Of a stretch of 56,071 nt of DNA, positions 18,367 through 25,884 are shown piece after piece. The DNA is from Desulfobacteraceae bacterium. GTDB lineage: Bacteria > Desulfobacterota > Desulfobacteria > Desulfobacterales > Desulfosarcinaceae. How positions within the stretch are numbered: the first letter of the stretch is position 1; each line of letters begins with the position of its first letter. The notes beneath the pieces are model-generated. The model ran no database searches, was not told where the DNA came from, and worked only from the letters and a program-made list of their open reading frames with translations. The stretch is from contig QZKV01000012.1 in assembly GCA_003599575.1 (NCBI GenBank), positions 1 to 56,071 on the forward strand, in the 5' to 3' direction. Made by a program: the position numbers and the translations under genes.

Positions 18367-18957
18367 TCAGCTTTCCAGTATGCCATTGAAGACGATTTCG
18401 AGTATCTGGTCTATGGCCTGGTGTCTGTTCAACTGTTTCTTTTCATCGAACCAGTATCCCATCCAATGAATCATTGAAATGAATTGGAATACGATCAGGT
18501 TGATGTTGAGCTTCTTTTTGAGCCCGGGAATACAGGTGAGTTTTTCTTTCAGCAGGGAGAATATATCCCTTTCCCTTTCCAGGATGATTTTCCTGCTTTT
18601 GCCGGTTACCTGATGGCGTTCACGAAGGACAAGCAGGCTCACTTTTCTGTTGTTAAGGAGATAATTGGCGTAGGTCCTGAAGAGCTCTTTAAACGAGTCG
18701 ACTTCATCCAGCTGCTGTTCTGCACTCTTTTTGAGCGAATCCTCGAGCACCTGCATGCCTTGATCCGTATTTTTCAGGAGTATAAAAAGCAGTATTTCCT
18801 CTTTGGTCTTGAAATAGTGATAGATGCCTGCCTTGCTGAGATTTCCTTTGGCCGAAACATCCTGCAACGATGATTCCTTGAAGCCCTTGGCGGAAAAAAC
18901 TTCTCCGGCTATTTTGGCGATATACGCTCTTTTTTCTTCCGTGCTTCTACCGAACAT
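18367..18957 (-). CDS. TetR/AcrR family transcriptional repressor
   Basis: 196 aa from MFGRSTEEKR; the frame extends upstream but AAAGGG precedes this ATG and an operator lies just beyond. The N-terminal helix-turn-helix is typical: GEVFSAKGFKESSLQDVSAK, then AGIYHYFKTKEEILLFIL. The C-terminal ligand domain resembles fatty-acid/acyl-CoA-sensing TetRs (FadR-like). It probably represses itself and the liv operon through the shared ACCGGC-N2-GCCGGT palindrome and releases on binding the imported acid or its CoA ester; the ligand is inferred. Confidence 0.88.
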   Translation of the reverse strand: MFGRSTEEKRAYIAKIAGEVFSAKGFKESSLQDVSAKGNLSKAGIYHYFKTKEEILLFILLKNTDQGMQVLEDSLKKSAEQQLDEVDSFKELFRTYANYLLNNRKVSLLVLRERHQVTGKSRKIILERERDIFSLLKEKLTCIPGLKKKLNINLIVFQFISMIHWMGYWFDEKKQLNRHQAIDQILEIVFNGILES

Positions 18958-18974
18958 GTTCAATATCCCTTTCA

Positions 18975-18988
18975 ACCGGCCAGCCGGT
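18975..18988. promoter_or_regulatory. TetR operator at the tetR promoter (O3)
   Basis: ACCGGCCAGCCGGT, the same perfect palindrome as O2 in reverse orientation. It lies 18 bp before the tetR ATG and downstream of its -10, consistent with autorepression. Confidence 0.75.
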
Positions 18989-19009
18989 AAATTACTAAAC
19001 AGCGAGCCG

Positions 19010-19038
19010 ATACTATTAAAGGTTTTTTGACGTGTCAA
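19010..19038 (-). promoter_or_regulatory. Promoter of tetR
   Basis: Minus strand: -35 TTGACA (19038-19033), a 17-bp spacer, and -10 TAGTAT (19015-19010). The layout relative to the downstream palindrome mirrors the livG promoter. Confidence 0.6.
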
Positions 19039-19436
19039 GCAGGCCTTTTCAGATTAGAAGGTAAAATTCCGCAGCAGAGCAAAGAAAGCCCGGCGGTGCA
19101 GTTGCCGTCCTCCTGAGCATCAATGGTCGAAGCCCTCATGATTGATTTCCTGATTAGGCGACATTCTTGGATTTTGACCTGAGTGGCCCTGCTCTGCTCA
19201 AAGCCATGACCTGGATAAGTAGTAAATCAAAGGCATACAGGAAGTCTCCTTCAAGAGCGAAAACGGGACCAATAAGGGCAGCCGTTCTGAAATCGAAAAA
19301 GATGGGCAACCGTCAGGAAGGGGAAAATCAAGGGGCTTCCGGCACCGGAGAGGAACGGCTGCCTGGCATTCTTGAGAATTACCCTTATAATTATAATCAA
19401 ATAGTGATGCCGTAAGGGAACTTGTCAGGAGGCAAT
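19039..19436. other. Intergenic between tetR and the dksA-like gene
   Basis: No credible gene. An 82-codon open frame at 19167-19415 has no RBS or recognisable motif. Arms GGCAGCCGTTC (about 19277) and GAACGGCTGCC (about 19353) form a perfect 11-bp inverted repeat with a long loop. Confidence 0.4.
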
Positions 19437-19703
19437 ATGGCTGTGGGTTGGTCCCGTGACGGGGCTGTGCAGGATCAAATAGAGGCAAACGTCGCGGATG
19501 CGGTCAAACTGGCCAGGAGCCGGCTGGGTAGTGGCGAGAGCCTGGCGCATTGCGAACAGTGCGAAGCTGAAATCCCCGCGGCCCGCCGCAAGGCAATTCC
19601 AGGAGTTCGCCTGTGCGTCAGCTGCCAGGCAGAGCTGGAAAAGCGGCAGGCGATTCCGACAGGCTACAATCGACGTGGAAGTAAAGACAGTCAATTGAAA
19701 TAG
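19437..19703 (+). CDS. DksA/TraR C4-type zinc-finger protein
   Basis: 88 aa, start chosen for RBS AGGAGG 5 bases upstream. The C-terminal zinc finger is clear: C-x2-C in HCEQCEAEIP, then 17 residues, then C-x2-C in RLCVSCQAELE, plus the flanking ARRKAIPGV typical of YbiI/TraR. It lacks the long coiled coil of true DksA, so it is a short TraR-like member that may bind the RNA polymerase secondary channel. No operon partner is evident. Confidence 0.88.
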   Translation: MAVGWSRDGAVQDQIEANVADAVKLARSRLGSGESLAHCEQCEAEIPAARRKAIPGVRLCVSCQAELEKRQAIPTGYNRRGSKDSQLK

Positions 19704-19705
19704 AA

Positions 19706-19734
19706 AGGGGGACGCCCTTTGCATTTTCATATTT
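19706..19734. repeat. AGGGGGACGCCCTT element and left 17-bp direct repeat
   Basis: 19706-19719 (AGGGGGACGCCCTT) is identical to the core of the three tandem repeats at 50.5 kb. It is followed by TTTGCATTTTCATATTT (19718-19734), which recurs exactly at 20970-20986 on the other side of the unknown gene. Confidence 0.6.
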
Positions 19735-19810
19735 GACCCACCTGTTACACACCCCAAAACCGTCTTATCGGAGGAAGCCGCACAGGAATTCGGTCGCGGC
19801 ATGCAAAGCC

Positions 19811-20779
19811 TTATCCCTGCGCCGCTTTTTCGAGTTCGTCCAGCCTGGCAGGCTCAGAAACAACTATGTCCACAAGGGCCTTGGGGATTGAACTCTGCTC
19901 GCACATGACCCTGATTTCCTTTTCCTGATCGCTGAATTCCAGGATTTCGCGAATGGACGCGATGTATTCGAGCATCTCGTTGGGCGGGATATCTTCCAGG
20001 GCAGGTCCTGCGGCCTCGGCCTTTTTCCGTGCAGCCGCTTCTTCTTCCAGCCTTTGCTTTTCCTTCAGCTCAGCTTCCATGGCTTGTTTGGCGCTGTCGA
20101 TGGCGCCCTGTTCGACCTTGGCCATCTCGAGGATCAACTTTTCCGAGATATTATTGGTAAAAAGATGCCTGATCCGTTCTTCATCGGGCTTGCCTTTGAC
20201 CGCTTCAAGCAAATTGGCCACCCTGGCCCTTTCCGCGCGCTCCCTTGCAATATCGGCGTTCACCTGGTCCAGCTTGTCCTGGGTAATTTCCAGCCTTCCG
20301 ATGATCGCCCCGGGGGCCACTTTTTCCTCGATGAGCAGCCGGATGCCCTCATCGCCGGGCAGTCCTTTGGCCTTGGCAACGAGCAGATCGAGCCTGGTCT
20401 TCTCCACCATTCGGATCACTTCCGCTCTGCGCTCGGATTGCTTCAGTTTGGGCCATGTCTTTCCGACATCGTTGATGAGTCTGTCCGCCACCAGATAGGG
20501 GTCGCTCATGTCGTCCAGGGTAAAGGACGCGATCGCATCTTTGAGATCCTTCAGCAGGGGCCGGCCGGCTTGCCGCATATCATCCACCGCCCACCTCAAT
20601 TCAAGCATTCCGCCGCCATATTTCGAAACCTTGTACCCCGCCTTATCCAGTTCACCCGCCAGCCGATGAATCGTCGATTCAAAGTTTTGCCCCGAGAAAG
20701 CCTGTGGATCAGGTTCCAGTAATTTCTCTTCGATCGCCAACCAGAGCGGCTTTTGTCTTGCTTCTTCGTTTGTCGTCAT
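19811..20779 (-). CDS. Unknown coiled-coil protein
   Basis: 322 aa, not recognised. RBS AAGGAG lies 10 bases before the ATG. The first 100 residues are globular and rich in aromatic residues and Gly (YKVSKYGGGMLELRWAVDDM). Residues about 175-265 are strongly charged and heptad-like (DIARERAERARVANLLEAVK, then AMEAELKEKQRLEEEAAARK), predicting a coiled coil. There is no signal peptide or membrane segment, so it is probably cytoplasmic. The gene is bracketed by a 17-bp direct repeat, which raises the possibility of past insertion or of a shared regulatory or repeat element. Confidence 0.65.
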   Translation of the reverse strand: MTTNEEARQKPLWLAIEEKLLEPDPQAFSGQNFESTIHRLAGELDKAGYKVSKYGGGMLELRWAVDDMRQAGRPLLKDLKDAIASFTLDDMSDPYLVADRLINDVGKTWPKLKQSERRAEVIRMVEKTRLDLLVAKAKGLPGDEGIRLLIEEKVAPGAIIGRLEITQDKLDQVNADIARERAERARVANLLEAVKGKPDEERIRHLFTNNISEKLILEMAKVEQGAIDSAKQAMEAELKEKQRLEEEAAARKKAEAAGPALEDIPPNEMLEYIASIREILEFSDQEKEIRVMCEQSSIPKALVDIVVSEPARLDELEKAAQG

Positions 20780-21154
20780 TTTCCGGGCTCCTTTTTATGA
20801 TGTTGACCGATAATCAAGGAAACGACCCAAACCACCCGATGCAATGGTCGCCCTCCCAGCGGGGGAGCGGGTTGGAGTGAGTGGATATCCATCCAATCAG
20901 GCAAACATAAATAATGGTTGCAACCTTCTCTAAACGATTATGGAATTTTGTGCAATACACCTGCAGCCGTTTGCATTTTCATATTTATATCCTCCCTGAT
21001 TTCACGCCCCGCCTGCAGATCCTTTTCGACCGCAGCATCGAATCGTCCTGCCGGCCCAAGATTACAGGCCGCATCTATAATATCACTGCACAGCAGTGAA
21101 CCTGGAATTAGTATGACCTTGGCGAGCCGTCAATCATCTTTGGCCGGGAGGATT
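20780..21154. other. Intergenic with right 17-bp direct repeat
   Basis: Holds TTTGCATTTTCATATTT at 20970-20986, matching 19718-19734. No gene, RNA or clear promoter was recognised otherwise. Confidence 0.5.
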
Positions 21155-22093
21155 TCACAGCATATTTTCCTCTTTGCCGAGGTTGAGAATCCTCATCGCA
21201 TTGCCTCCCAAGATCAGATCCACTTCCTCGCGGGTAAAGGAAATTCCCGCGGGAGCCTTCGCGGGCAGGTCCCGGATGATGCCGCCCCACTTGTTGATGG
21301 GCTGCAGGAGCGTATGGATCGGGGCGTCGGAACCGAAAAGAACCTTGTGTGCTCCGACCAGATCGATGATGGTGCGCAGCTCCCGGCAGAAGAGATCGTA
21401 ATTGCGAAAGGCCAGATTGTCCCACATGGCCAGATCCCCGTAAAGGGTCGGCTGCATGCCGGCCAGGGCGGCCCAGGGCCGCCAGTTGATGGCGTTCATG
21501 TGGGCGGCGATGATGGTGATCTCGGGGAAATCCACGGCCAGATCGCTCAAGAGCGCAGCCTCGCTGAACGCATTGCGCGCCGGCGGCCCCAAAGGCGAGG
21601 TGTGGGTCAACAAAAGGCCCTTGTTCCTGGCCAGCACTTCCAGAACCCTGTACGACTCGGGTCCGGCCGGGTGGTAGCCATGATCCGGATGATACTTAAG
21701 TCCTTTCATGCCCAGATCCTCCAGGTAGTATCTGGCCATCGCGACCGCTTCGGGCCGCCGGGGGTCAAGGCCGGCAAGATCGATCACCCGGCCGGGATAC
21801 CTTTTGACCACGTTGTTGAGCATCTTGTTCTGCCTTTGCGCCGTCTCCGCGGTCATGCGGCTAAAATGGTCCACGGTCACCGCAACCGTCACATCGATGC
21901 CGCCTTCATCCATGGATCGGATCAGCTGCTCCCCCGTGGGGTCGCCCCAGGTTTCGAGGATCTTTCTCACCAGGGCGTCGCGCTCCGCATGGATCCCAAG
22001 GATCTCCGCTTGATGCATCACATACTTGACCAGCCGGGCGGCGCCTTCTTCAGACATGGACGGCATGTAGTGATAGTGGACATCTACGATCAT
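21155..22093 (-). CDS. Amidohydrolase family protein (ACMSD/PTP-like)
   Basis: 312 aa starting MIVDVHYHYMPSMSEEG, with AAGGAG in front; the longer open frame to 22195 has no RBS. The TIM-barrel metal ligands are visible: H-x-H in DVHYHYMP, HTS after the sixth strand (GLLLTHTSPLG), AAHMN, and the late FGSDAP aspartate. This is the amidohydrolase-2 subgroup of decarboxylases and hydrolases such as ACMS decarboxylase and 4-oxalomesaconate-type enzymes. The substrate is unknown. A role in aromatic-ring degradation would fit the nearby acyl-CoA operon but is not shown. Confidence 0.82.
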   Translation of the reverse strand: MIVDVHYHYMPSMSEEGAARLVKYVMHQAEILGIHAERDALVRKILETWGDPTGEQLIRSMDEGGIDVTVAVTVDHFSRMTAETAQRQNKMLNNVVKRYPGRVIDLAGLDPRRPEAVAMARYYLEDLGMKGLKYHPDHGYHPAGPESYRVLEVLARNKGLLLTHTSPLGPPARNAFSEAALLSDLAVDFPEITIIAAHMNAINWRPWAALAGMQPTLYGDLAMWDNLAFRNYDLFCRELRTIIDLVGAHKVLFGSDAPIHTLLQPINKWGGIIRDLPAKAPAGISFTREEVDLILGGNAMRILNLGKEENML

Positions 22094-22431
22094 ATGCAGC
22101 TCCTTATAAGAGGGTGGAAAACAGCTTCCGCGATGGATGAGGCCTGTGACTATTGCCAAAAACGCCAAAAAGGTCAAGCTTGCCAAAAGGATCAAGCCTG
22201 CTCTTGCCTCATTTAAGTCAAAAGCAGACTTGGCGCTTAATTGTCAATTATAGTGCCTGCCGCCCTCAAGCAGTTAATAATCAAGCTGTGACCCCGTGAA
22301 TCCCGTGCGAACTTATTACCAAATCTTTACACGGCTTTCATCCATCCTTTAAGTACCCGCCTTACCATCTCCGTGTAATCAACGGAGCGGCATGGTTCAT
22401 CGGCCGTCCAGACGATCATCGGAGGTGCCAA
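22094..22431. other. Intergenic upstream of msrAB
   Basis: The end holds the msrAB ribosome binding site GGAGGTGCCAA. No gene recognised. Several AT-rich stretches (22230-22330) could hold the msrAB promoter, but no convincing -35/-10 pair was found. Confidence 0.4.
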
Positions 22432-23568
22432 ATGAAATATTTGATCATTGCCATCGTTGCCCTGGTGCTGCTCGCCGGGGGCTATCAGGTGCTCTTCAGC
22501 AGTTCCGGGCAAAGTGAGCCCCGCGAGCGGGCGTCAGGCTCGAACGGGAGCGCCCGCAGCGCTGTTTTCGCCGGCGGCTGCTTCTGGTGTACGGAATCGG
22601 ATTTTGAAAAGGTGCCGGGCGTGATCGAGGCTGTCTCGGGCTACACCGGCGGCCATGTGGCCGACCCCACCTACAAACAGGTTTCATCCGGCGGCAGCGG
22701 ACATGTCGAAGCGGTCAAGGTGACCTACGATCCCGAGCGCGTCGATTATGCGGCCCTGCTGGAATACTTCTGGCGTCATGTGGACCCAACGGACCCCGGA
22801 GGGCAATTCGTGGACCGGGGCGCGCAGTATCGCAGCGTGATTTTCTATGCCGACGAAGAGCAGCGCCGCCTGGCCGAAGCATCCAAGCAGACGCTGGCCG
22901 CCTCGGGGCGCTTTGACAAGTCCGTCGCCACGCAGATCTTGCCGCTGGGCCAATTTTATGAAGCCGAGGGGTATCATCAGGATTACTACAAGAAAAATCC
23001 CCTGCGCTATCGCTTTTACCGCTACAACTCCGGGCGCGATCAGTTTCTGGAAAAGGCCTGGACAGATGCCGGGGAGTTGACCATTCAGGAAACCCAATCG
23101 GTCCAGACGCAGGGCTCGGAAGAGTTGCGGAAGCGTTTGACGCCTTTGCAGTACAAGGTGACCCAGCAGAACGGCACCGAAAGACCGTTCGCCAACGCGT
23201 ACTGGAACAACCAGCGGGACGGCATCTATGTCGACATCGTTTCGGGCGAAGAGCTGTTCAGCTCCACCGACAAATACGATTCGAAAACGGGCTGGCCGAG
23301 TTTTACCAGGCCCTTGGAGCCCGGCAACATCGTCGAAAAGAAGGATTTGGGGTTTTTCACGATCCGCACCGAGGTGCGCAGCAAAAACGCCGATTCCCAT
23401 CTCGGCCATGTTTTTTCCGACGGCCCCAGGCCCACCGGATTGCGCTACTGCATCAATTCGGCCGCCCTGCGCTTTATCCCCAGGGAAGAGCTGCAGAAAG
23501 AAGGCTACACGCAGTATCTGTCCCTGTTCGAGTCGGCGAAAGTTCCAGAAAAGGAGAATAATTCATGA
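22432..23568 (+). CDS. msrAB: Membrane-anchored MsrA-MsrB fusion, methionine sulfoxide reductase
   Basis: 378 aa. Residues 2-22 ([20 protein letters not shown]) form a signal anchor, placing the enzyme on the periplasmic side. MsrA follows with the catalytic motif GGCFWCTE and [16 protein letters not shown]. The MsrB domain has KTGWPSF and the catalytic cysteine in [11 protein letters not shown]. The paired zinc-binding cysteines are absent, a zinc-less MsrB. Together they reduce both diastereomers of Met sulfoxide. It ends with an ATGA overlap onto the next gene, the probable selenoprotein, so the two are translated together. Confidence 0.93.
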   Translation: MKYLIIAIVALVLLAGGYQVLFSSSGQSEPRERASGSNGSARSAVFAGGCFWCTESDFEKVPGVIEAVSGYTGGHVADPTYKQVSSGGSGHVEAVKVTYDPERVDYAALLEYFWRHVDPTDPGGQFVDRGAQYRSVIFYADEEQRRLAEASKQTLAASGRFDKSVATQILPLGQFYEAEGYHQDYYKKNPLRYRFYRYNSGRDQFLEKAWTDAGELTIQETQSVQTQGSEELRKRLTPLQYKVTQQNGTERPFANAYWNNQRDGIYVDIVSGEELFSSTDKYDSKTGWPSFTRPLEPGNIVEKKDLGFFTIRTEVRSKNADSHLGHVFSDGPRPTGLRYCINSAALRFIPREELQKEGYTQYLSLFESAKVPEKENNS

Positions 23569-23855
23569 AATCCGTTCGATCGCTTTTTCTGATCGCCCTG
23601 GCGGCGGCCGTGCTGGCCGCCGATATCTTCCCGGCCCAGGCCGCGCCCCTTGCGCAGATCACCTTCTACGTCCAGTGATACGACGTGGGCAAAACGGCCC
23701 TGGAAGGGCTGAACGGCGTGAAGAAAGTGACTCGCGGCTTCCGCGGGTTCCGTGAAATCAACACAGTTACCTATGACCCGGGAGTGATTCATCCCGAGCA
23801 GATGGTGGCGGCCCTCCAAGAGGCCGGCACCTATATCGGAACCGTCGAACCCTGA
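23565..23855 (+). CDS. Probable secreted HMA-like selenoprotein
   Basis: The start ATG overlaps the msrAB stop; RBS AAGGAG. The first 26 residues are a signal peptide ([21 protein letters not shown]). Codon 38 is TGA (23676-23678). Beyond it the same frame continues for 58 meaningful residues ([20 protein letters not shown], later [18 protein letters not shown]) to a second stop. Those residues match a heavy-metal-associated-like beta-alpha-beta pattern, with the UGA at the position of the second metal-binding Cys of CxxC. A hairpin with G-rich loop follows the UGA (see 23695-23711). The best reading is Sec at residue 38, product 96 aa. The alternative is a nonsense mutation. A redox or reductant role for MsrAB is inferred from coupling. 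Confidence 0.72.
23695..23711 (+). promoter_or_regulatory. SECIS-like hairpin of the small selenoprotein
   Basis: Stem CGGCCC/GGGCTG (6 bp with one G-U) and loop TGGAA, starting 22 nt after the UGA. Bacterial SECIS elements have a G among the first two loop bases and a loop roughly 16-37 nt past the UGA; this one fits. Confidence 0.62.
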
Positions 23856-23922
23856 GGCATGGCGCATCAGGGGGACGACGGTGCATCGACAACCGACCGT
23901 ACAAAGAAAAGGAAGGTGTACC

Positions 23923-24207
23923 ATGGCACAAATGAAGTTCATCCGAATCGCAGCCGCTTTCATTATGATAATGTTCGCCGCCGGCGTGGCCGGCGCGGCG
24001 GACACGATGAAGGACAAACCCATGCATGACAAGAAGGATGCATCGACGCATGAAATGAAAGATAAACCCATGCATGACGCAAAAGACAATTCCATGCAGG
24101 GTACGAAAGACAAATCCATGAAGGACATGAAGGATAAATCCATGGAGGACAAGAAAGTTAAACCTATGAAGGACATGAAGGATAAATCCATGGAGGACAA
24201 AAAATAG
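23923..24207 (+). CDS. Secreted pentapeptide MXKDX repeat protein
   Basis: 94 aa. RBS AGGAAGGTG before ATG. A signal peptide (FIRIAAAFIMIMFAAGVAGA) is followed by about 69 residues made almost entirely of Met-x-Asp-Lys-type pentamers (MKDKPMHDKK, SMKDMKDKSMEDKK). About 11 of these residues are Met. This is the known MXKDX repeat architecture, of unknown function. It lies 67 bp after the selenoprotein gene and 354 bp after msrAB. A Met-rich periplasmic protein next to a Met-sulfoxide reductase suggests an oxidant sink or metal-binding role; this is an inference. Confidence 0.85.
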   Translation: MAQMKFIRIAAAFIMIMFAAGVAGAADTMKDKPMHDKKDASTHEMKDKPMHDAKDNSMQGTKDKSMKDMKDKSMEDKKVKPMKDMKDKSMEDKK

Positions 24208-24243
24208 CCCCCGGCGCCTGTGTTTAAAATAACTCCCACCTTT

Positions 24244-24272
24244 AAAGGCCGCCCCAAAGTGGGGCGACCTTT
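24244..24272. terminator. Convergent-gene terminator hairpin
   Basis: Arms AAAGGCCGCCCC and GGGGCGACCTTT pair with one C-A mismatch around loop AAAGT. It lies between the ends of the MXKDX gene (plus) and the MFS gene (minus). The T run is poor on both sides. Confidence 0.55.
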
Positions 24273-24289
24273 CCGGTTTGGCGTGAGGT

Positions 24290-25594
24290 TCAGGGCGTTG
24301 ATTTCGCTTGCTGCGGGGGCGTTGCCGGCGGTTTGGCGAAAAGGATGGCCGCCGCGGCCAGCAGGCTCACGGCTGCAAACAAGGTGAAGGCGACGTGGTA
24401 GCTTCGGGTGGCATCGAAGATCACCCCGGCAATGGACGGCCCGATGGCCGACCCGGCCGCCACGAACATGCCCGCCAGACCCGAAACCGTGCCGAAGGAG
24501 ATCATCCCGAAGCATTCGGCGGTGATCAGCGACTGGGTCATGATGATGCTGCCCATGGTCAGCCCGAAGATAAAAGTGCCGAGGTAAAGGACGACGTTGT
24601 GGTTCGAAAGGGCCAAGGCGAGAATGGCCGCCGCCTGCAGGATAAACAGGCCCATGGTCACGTGGCGCTTGTCCAGCCGGTCGATGAAAACACCGAGGAT
24701 CAGGCGGCCCGCGATGCTGGCTGCGGCGGTCAGGCTCACCGCGCTGGCCGCTCCGGCCAGCCCCAGGGATTGGGAAAGAAACGAGATCTGGTGCACCAGG
24801 TAGGCCACCTGGCAGATCATGGCCAGGAAGAAGGATGTCACGATAGCCCAGAATGATATCGTGCGCAAGGCCTGGGCGCGGGTCCAGATTTTCATCTGGC
24901 GGTCATAACGCAGGAAGCCCGCTGTTTTGTCGGCCGGCCGGCGCTGCGGCGGCAGGCCGTCCGGGAACTGGCCCACATCGGACGGCTTCTGTTTGACGAC
25001 CAGCAAGGCCGGCGGGATGATGCCCGCGCAGTAAATCGCCCCCAGGAGAGGCAGCGCCAGGTTCAGCCCCCAGCGCGCGATCAGGAACGTGGCCAGCGGC
25101 ACCATGACGATGCCGCCGATGCTCAATCCGCACGTCACCAGGCTCATCACCCGGCCGCGCTTGAGGATGAACCAGTTGACCAGCAGGGCGCTGACCGGGA
25201 TCAGCGAGGTGGCGCTCCACCCCACGGCCATCAGCAGGTAGACGGCGTAAAGCTGCCACAGCGCGGTGATGTGTCCCAGCAGAGCCAAGGCCGATCCCAC
25301 CATCAGAGAGCCCAGAACCAGCAGGCGCCGGGGACCGAAACGGTCGATCCGGCGGCCGACGATCATCCCCGAGATGCCGGCGGTAAAAAAATAGAGGGTC
25401 ACGGCCGAGGAGACCGATCCTTTGGACCATCCGTGCGCCTGGCAGAGCGGGTCCAGGACCACCCCGTGGCCGTAAAAGCCGAGGCCGCTTGAAATCGTAA
25501 GAATCAGCGTGCCGGCCAGGCCGATCCACCACCCGTAAAAGATCCCCTGGTCGGGCCGGGGGGCGGTTGGAATTGTTTCGCGTTCAATTTCCAT
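24290..25594 (-). CDS. MFS transporter (monocarboxylate/oxalate-formate-like)
   Basis: 434 aa with twelve hydrophobic segments. The first loop carries the family GRRIDRFGPRR motif (residues about 80-90), and its counterpart GVFIDRLDKRH lies in the second half. The opening FYGWWIGLAGTLILTISSG is typical of the oxalate/formate or monocarboxylate-type permeases of anaerobes. The substrate cannot be read from sequence. It converges on the MXKDX gene. Confidence 0.85.
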   Translation of the reverse strand: MEIERETIPTAPRPDQGIFYGWWIGLAGTLILTISSGLGFYGHGVVLDPLCQAHGWSKGSVSSAVTLYFFTAGISGMIVGRRIDRFGPRRLLVLGSLMVGSALALLGHITALWQLYAVYLLMAVGWSATSLIPVSALLVNWFILKRGRVMSLVTCGLSIGGIVMVPLATFLIARWGLNLALPLLGAIYCAGIIPPALLVVKQKPSDVGQFPDGLPPQRRPADKTAGFLRYDRQMKIWTRAQALRTISFWAIVTSFFLAMICQVAYLVHQISFLSQSLGLAGAASAVSLTAAASIAGRLILGVFIDRLDKRHVTMGLFILQAAAILALALSNHNVVLYLGTFIFGLTMGSIIMTQSLITAECFGMISFGTVSGLAGMFVAAGSAIGPSIAGVIFDATRSYHVAFTLFAAVSLLAAAAILFAKPPATPPQQAKSTP

Positions 25595-25884
25595 TGATGA
25601 AAGAACCTATGAGAAGTGCAACTTTGACTGCGGTCCAAACACCGTTTTAGAAGGGGGAGCCGCTGATCCGGATGTCTACTATCGCAACTGGGGCCTGGTG
25701 CACAACCAGTTGTTAGGGCTAAAGCTCGGGAAAACGAGTGCAATTCATTTTTTTCTCTACATTCTCTGAGCTCCCATAATTGAAAAATGGACTTTTTACG
25801 GCGTCATCCCACGTTCTTTAGGGAGGAAGCAGAACCGATAGCAGCCGGTGCTCGGCATGCTGCTAGCCGAGACATTGAAGTGAC

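Noticed and set aside
20918..22216. 432-codon plus-strand frame
   Set aside because: Antisense to the amidohydrolase; no recognisable fold.
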